Assembly: GCF_042683165.1 (NCBI RefSeq)
Contig: NZ_JBHUIZ010000014.1
Span: 186,001-250,000, forward strand
DNA length: 64,000 bases
Direction of reading: 5' to 3'
Origin: Tigheibacillus halophilus
GTDB taxonomy: Bacteria; Bacillota; Bacilli; Bacillales; Amphibacillaceae
Shown: positions 60,432 to 64,000 of the stretch, one piece after another
Layout: every line of letters begins with the position of its first letter
How positions within the stretch are numbered: position 1 is the stretch's first letter
Notes under the pieces: generated by a model
Databases searched by the model: none
What the model was told of the DNA's origin: nothing
The model's input: only the letters and a program-made list of their open reading frames with translations
Made by a program: the position numbers and the translations under genes

Positions 60432-61227
60432 TTTCCTTATTGAGCGACTGAATATGGTTCAATCGTTTTTCTAATTCTCCCCATTGCCTGCGCTCAAAAT
60501 GCCAGGCAATATAGGACATTGCATCCAAAACCAGATACCAATACATTCTCTGCAACAGATATTCGTCTTTTTCAATTCCATACTGAGCAAGCCATACACC
60601 CCATTTTTCTTTAGGTATATACCAATGCAGAATGTTGGCGTAATCCATTGTCGGATCGCCAATCAATGCATTGTCCCAGTCAATTAGATAGAGCTTGCCA
60701 TTCGCTGCACGTAAAAAATTATGGTGATCGATGTCTCCATGGCATACGACCTGCTTTCTGGATGCGGTCACAGGCAATAATTGTTGCAAGTATTGTAGTG
60801 ATGTATTCAACGTTTCATATCTTTTTGGCAATTGCAGTAAAGAAAGGTTCTCGCTTACAGCCAACAGCTGCTGATCAGCTGATATCGGCTTTTTTCCTAA
60901 CCGCATCAACATATGCAGAAGTTCAGAAGAATGGTGGATTTTTTGCAAAATCGCCGTCACATCATGCTGCTGCATTTCAAAAGGAGACAATTTCCTGCCC
61001 TCTTGCCATTCCTGAGCGGTGATAACATCACCGTTATCCAGCCGCTTCGTCCAAACCAATTTTGGCACGATGCCCTCCGCTGACAGAACAGCTAGGAATG
61101 GAGAAGAATTACGCTTTAAAAACAAACGTTCAGTTCCTTTTGCAGCTACATAAGCTTCACCAGTCATCCCGCCAGCAGCTGATATTTCCCAATTTTCATT
61201 CAGAACTTTTTTAAACCAGTCCACCAT
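60409..61227 (-). CDS. ytmP: Aminoglycoside/choline kinase-like phosphotransferase YtmP
   Basis: Protein-kinase-like small-molecule phosphotransferase of unknown substrate. 272 residues. ATP-site lysine in ERLFLKRNSSPFLAVL (~37), Brenner motif VCHGDIDHHNFLRAANG (catalytic Asp ~170) and the Mg-binding LYLIDWDNALIGDPTMD (~188). GGGGAATGA precedes the ATG. Convergent overlap with ytzH. Confidence 0.92.
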   Translation of the reverse strand: MVDWFKKVLNENWEISAAGGMTGEAYVAAKGTERLFLKRNSSPFLAVLSAEGIVPKLVWTKRLDNGDVITAQEWQEGRKLSPFEMQQHDVTAILQKIHHSSELLHMLMRLGKKPISADQQLLAVSENLSLLQLPKRYETLNTSLQYLQQLLPVTASRKQVVCHGDIDHHNFLRAANGKLYLIDWDNALIGDPTMDYANILHWYIPKEKWGVWLAQYGIEKDEYLLQRMYWYLVLDAMSYIAWHFERRQWGELEKRLNHIQSLNKEIKKWLMS

Positions 61228-61447
61228 TCATTCCCCAAATCTAATCAATCTAAAATGTTATATTAGAAAAATAACATGGCATCTACATACTAAGCCATGG
61301 TGAATTATCGCTTCAAATATGCATAAAAAGGATTGCGTTACATTCATTAATTTTTCGTGTATAAACAAGAAAATAGACAGATAAAAATATCAGACATGTT
61401 ATAGATTATCGAAAAAACGTCTGTATTGCAAGGCAACTGATGAATAT

Positions 61448-62446
61448 TTACGTTTCTTTACCCGTTACAGAGGCCTTTCCCTCAATTTTCTCCATTATCA
61501 CTTCCACAGCTTGCGCTTTCCTCGAGTTTCCTATCATTGAAATCGGTGTGGCATTTTTGCTTAAGCTGCATCTGCTAAAATAAACGGCGTCACCGTCAAT
61601 TTGACACATATTTTGTTTGGAGACAGAGATTTCTATTTGGCTTGCTTCTATGATATTCACTTCTTTAAAATTCCGATGTCCGCCCCAAAATACTGTAAGA
61701 AACAATGCAAGTACTTTCCATTTTGAAATGGAATGGATTAACAAGAGGGACATCCTGTCCGGTTGAATTGCGGCGTTTGGTATAATTCGCATTCCACCAC
61801 CATAATAGGGGTGATTCGTCACTGTCACCATGAAACAGCGGTCGATAATATACCTTTTATCGTCTGCTACTACTTTGACCTGAAACGGCTTGAAATGAAT
61901 TAATACATTCAGCAGTGCAAAAACATAACTCAGCTTGCCCACCCGGAAAAAATTAAATAGTTTTTTCGCTGCGGATTTATTAGCTTGCCTGACAACCTGG
62001 GCATCAAATCCAAATCCGATACTATTGACGAATAATCTTTCGTCCTGCAAGTCAAGTGAATATGTACCACTCCAATACGGACAAGCTCCTCCCTCGGTAT
62101 CTGATACAATTTTTTCAAATATTTCTAAAGGGCTGCCTGTGATACGAGTGCCTCTGGCAAAGTCATTGCCAGAGGCGCCAGGTATGAATGCCAAAGGTAT
62201 CGATTTTGAACCAATACCATTGATCACCTCATTGATCGTCCCATCTCCTCCGATTACAATAATGACCTGCAGATTCGTGTTCTTTATTGTACAAAGTTCA
62301 CTTGCAATCCTTTCTGCGTCACCAGCCGCATCGGTATAGAAATATCTGCAATCTAGCTGGCTGTACAATTTACTATTGCTGATCCGCAAAAAAACACGTT
62401 TACCTTTCCCATGTCCTGCGGCTGGGTTCACAATGAATGCGTACAT
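61448..62446 (-). CDS. ytlR: Diacylglycerol kinase-type lipid kinase YtlR
   Basis: Soluble DgkB/YegS-type lipid kinase. 332 residues. FIVNPAAGHGKGKRVF start, nucleotide loop VIIVIGGDGTINEVINGIG (~65-83), LAFIPGASGNDFARG (~97), then the C-terminal beta domain with NSIGFGFDAQVV and CQIDGDAVYF. Substrate may be diacylglycerol or another lipid. ATG follows the ytlQ stop by 1 nt. Confidence 0.92.
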   Translation of the reverse strand: MYAFIVNPAAGHGKGKRVFLRISNSKLYSQLDCRYFYTDAAGDAERIASELCTIKNTNLQVIIVIGGDGTINEVINGIGSKSIPLAFIPGASGNDFARGTRITGSPLEIFEKIVSDTEGGACPYWSGTYSLDLQDERLFVNSIGFGFDAQVVRQANKSAAKKLFNFFRVGKLSYVFALLNVLIHFKPFQVKVVADDKRYIIDRCFMVTVTNHPYYGGGMRIIPNAAIQPDRMSLLLIHSISKWKVLALFLTVFWGGHRNFKEVNIIEASQIEISVSKQNMCQIDGDAVYFSRCSLSKNATPISMIGNSRKAQAVEVIMEKIEGKASVTGKET

Positions 62447-62447
62447 A

Positions 62448-63377
62448 TCATACCTCGTCCGAAAGGGGAAACTGATCCAAATCGTCTTCTTCCCATTCAG
62501 GCCGTTTCACCGCATTGGTTTCACAATAATTTAATACCGCCTCTGCAGCCCGCAGCTGCCGGTTTTTCAATGGGGATACTAACGCACGTTTGTCTCCAAA
62601 CCAGTCTGGATACTGTCTGGACCCGATAATCCGGGATTGGTACGGTTCTTTTTGAAAATAAATCGGTGTATCAGGGGCCAAAACCGTTTTTTGTACAGGG
62701 AAATCAATTTCTTTCTGATGGATGATACTTTTAATGATTTTCTCTGTTCTTCTCAATGCAATAAATGGATTTAGAACACTGATCGTGTCACCCTTGTCAT
62801 GTAACGTCCACGTGCGTCCTTCTTCAGCTATAATATTTTCTGCCGCCCCATCGGCGAACAGGTAAATAATCTCCATTCCCAGCGGACTGATTAAAATGAT
62901 TTCTCCATCGACTGGCGTATTTTTGATAGAAAAAATCGGATAATACAACAACAGGTAAGTATCTGGAAAACGCTGCAAAAAATATTTCAGTTGTGTATCT
63001 CTATAGTATTTCTGTGCAATGAAGGAAATATCGGAAACTGTCGAGGTTGCCCAATTCAATTGCGATGGATACAACTTATCTAGAAAATAATGTTTTAGAT
63101 CCTCGCGCTTAGCTGGCAATAACCTCGGTGGCCTGTTTTGACCGTCCTCCACAGATAGATTACTGCTCCGTTTTAGCAGGGATTTCAGCTTTGTAAAAAG
63201 CATGTCTTTATCAGGAACACTTTCCTCTTTAGCAACTGATAAATCGCTTTGCTCTTCCCATGCCTGGTTGAGCTTTTTCCAGTTTTCCTGTTTCAAGCGG
63301 ATGAATTGACTGGGATAACGGTACATATTCCATTCATAGCGAGAAATATAATCACGCAACTTAATCAACTGGGCCAT
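62448..63377 (-). CDS. ytlQ: Conserved hypothetical protein YtlQ
   Basis: 309 residues from ATG 63377 (GGGAGGGGAGATT, an excellent site); upstream in-frame codons are inside ytlP. No membrane segment. Basic N-terminus (LIKLRDYISRYEWNMYRYPSQF), a central region resembling a nuclease-related or regulatory fold (NWATSTVSDISFIAQKYY, DGEIILISPLGMEIIYLF), acidic C-terminus. Function unknown; conserved between ytlP and ytlR. Overlaps ytlP by 17 nt. Confidence 0.87.
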   Translation of the reverse strand: MAQLIKLRDYISRYEWNMYRYPSQFIRLKQENWKKLNQAWEEQSDLSVAKEESVPDKDMLFTKLKSLLKRSSNLSVEDGQNRPPRLLPAKREDLKHYFLDKLYPSQLNWATSTVSDISFIAQKYYRDTQLKYFLQRFPDTYLLLYYPIFSIKNTPVDGEIILISPLGMEIIYLFADGAAENIIAEEGRTWTLHDKGDTISVLNPFIALRRTEKIIKSIIHQKEIDFPVQKTVLAPDTPIYFQKEPYQSRIIGSRQYPDWFGDKRALVSPLKNRQLRAAEAVLNYCETNAVKRPEWEEDDLDQFPLSDEV

Positions 63378-63951
63378 AATCTCCCCTCCCAAGCAGTGAA
63401 TAAACTTCGTGTACGTGATATTTCGGCACGTGATTCGGCTCGATGCGATACAGCACAATCTGGTTCGCGTAAAATTGCATCTTTTTCTGTTTATAAGCCT
63501 CTATATAATGTTGCACTGCCTTTCCAGCTTCCTGGTGGTTCCATTTTTTTCCTATTGTGATATGTGGTTGGTAAGCTCGGTCTTCCTTTGAAAAACCCGC
63601 CGAATGTGCCAGATTTGCTACGATTCCTTGTAATTTCAACAAGCTGTCTGTTTTCTGAACGCCTGCCCATAATACTCTCGGTTGTGAAGGCTTTCCAAAG
63701 GTGTGTAAACCAGCAATTTCAATTTCAAATAGCGGCAGCTCTTTTATAACTTTCAACTTTTTTCCCAATTCGCTGATTTTTTTACCTGATGCGCCACCCA
63801 GGAATTTTAACGTAATATGAAAATCAGACTGCTGCGTCCATTGTTTATAAGGAAGCACTTCTTTCAACTCATGCTGCCACCCGGACAAATTCTGTTTGAT
63901 ACTGTCAGGCAAAGGGATTGCTACAAAATAATGTGGATTGTCTGCAATCAT
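63361..63951 (-). CDS. thpR: RNA 2',3'-cyclic phosphodiesterase (2'-5' RNA ligase family)
   Basis: 2H phosphoesterase that hydrolyses RNA 2',3'-cyclic phosphates (YtlP in Bacillus). 196 residues. Two HxTx motifs: FHITLKFLGG (~45) and QPHITIGKKW (~128). N-terminal HYFVAIPLPDSIKQNL. AAGGAGG lies 7 nt before ATG 63951, so the start is clear. Heads the ytlP-ytlQ-ytlR transcript; its 3' end covers the ytlQ ribosome-binding site and start. Confidence 0.93.
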   Translation of the reverse strand: MIADNPHYFVAIPLPDSIKQNLSGWQHELKEVLPYKQWTQQSDFHITLKFLGGASGKKISELGKKLKVIKELPLFEIEIAGLHTFGKPSQPRVLWAGVQKTDSLLKLQGIVANLAHSAGFSKEDRAYQPHITIGKKWNHQEAGKAVQHYIEAYKQKKMQFYANQIVLYRIEPNHVPKYHVHEVYSLLGRGDYGPVD

Positions 63952-64000
63952 TTCCTTTCCTCCTTGCCATTATTTTCCCCGCTTATAATCTCTATTCAAC

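Noticed and set aside
1..64000. CRISPR array, prophage, tRNA or rRNA genes, restriction or toxin-antitoxin systems
   Set aside because: No direct-repeat/spacer pattern, phage structural genes, cloverleaf sequences or typical defence genes were seen on either strand.

Overview
The window is about 64 kb of chromosome from a low-GC, endospore-forming member of the Bacillaceae, flagellated and probably halotolerant or alkaliphilic (Virgibacillus/Oceanobacillus/Terribacillus-like; the genus cannot be fixed from this sequence). Spore-formers are indicated by ytrHI, ytfJ (gerW), an alpha/beta-type SASP gene and refZ, with sigma-E and sigma-G type promoters. A sodium-type flagellar stator (motPS) and a stress-promoted LEA-like protein point to a salty or alkaline niche. 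Gene order follows the Bacillus subtilis dnaE-to-ytlP segment closely, so most of the window is conserved core.

Layout. 1-8.6 kb: central carbon and lipid precursor genes on the minus strand (pfkA at the left edge, accA-accD, a FadR-like GntR regulator, malic enzyme, dnaE). 8.8-15.4 kb: sporulation pair ytrHI, nrnA, ytpI, the CBS-domain regulator ytoI, ytkL and pspA; between them a 400-500 bp intergenic stretch carries what looks like a decayed IS200/IS605 tnpB end with a strongly structured right-end RNA. 15.5-27 kb: M24 peptidase, ald, uspA, moaB, ackA, ytxK, tpx, ytfIJ, nadK, SASP, thiI-nifZ. 27-32.7 kb: ezrA, refZ, free-methionine sulfoxide reductase, a prepilin peptidase with a small partner ORF, and rpsD behind an autoregulatory-type leader. 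33-42 kb: peptide transporter, T-box-controlled tyrS, a class A PBP and the acuABC acetyl-CoA synthetase control operon. 42-47.7 kb: motPS, ccpA, aroA (chorismate mutase/DAHP synthase) and the ytxGH stress operon. 47.8-64 kb: murC, sftA, ytpPQR, ytoQ, a Zur-box-associated permease pair, DUF84 NTPase, M42 peptidase, ytzB, trmB, ytzH, ytmP, and ytlPQR.

Regulation can be read directly at several places: a sigma-W promoter before pspA, sigma-B before ytxG, sigma-G before the SASP gene, sigma-E before ytrH, a Zur-like box before the permease pair, a 13-bp FadR-type palindrome in the malic enzyme promoter, a near-cre at ald (ccpA is in the window), a tyrosine T-box and an S4 leader. Three terminators are fused to the stop codon of the gene they end (accA, the DUF84 gene, trmB).

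No CRISPR array, prophage, rRNA or tRNA gene was seen. I did not find a convincing wholly new multigene system; the best candidates for new biology are the structured RNA/tnpB remnant near 13.5 kb, the regulator-operator pair at the malic enzyme gene, the Zur-linked permease pair, and three small unrecognised genes.
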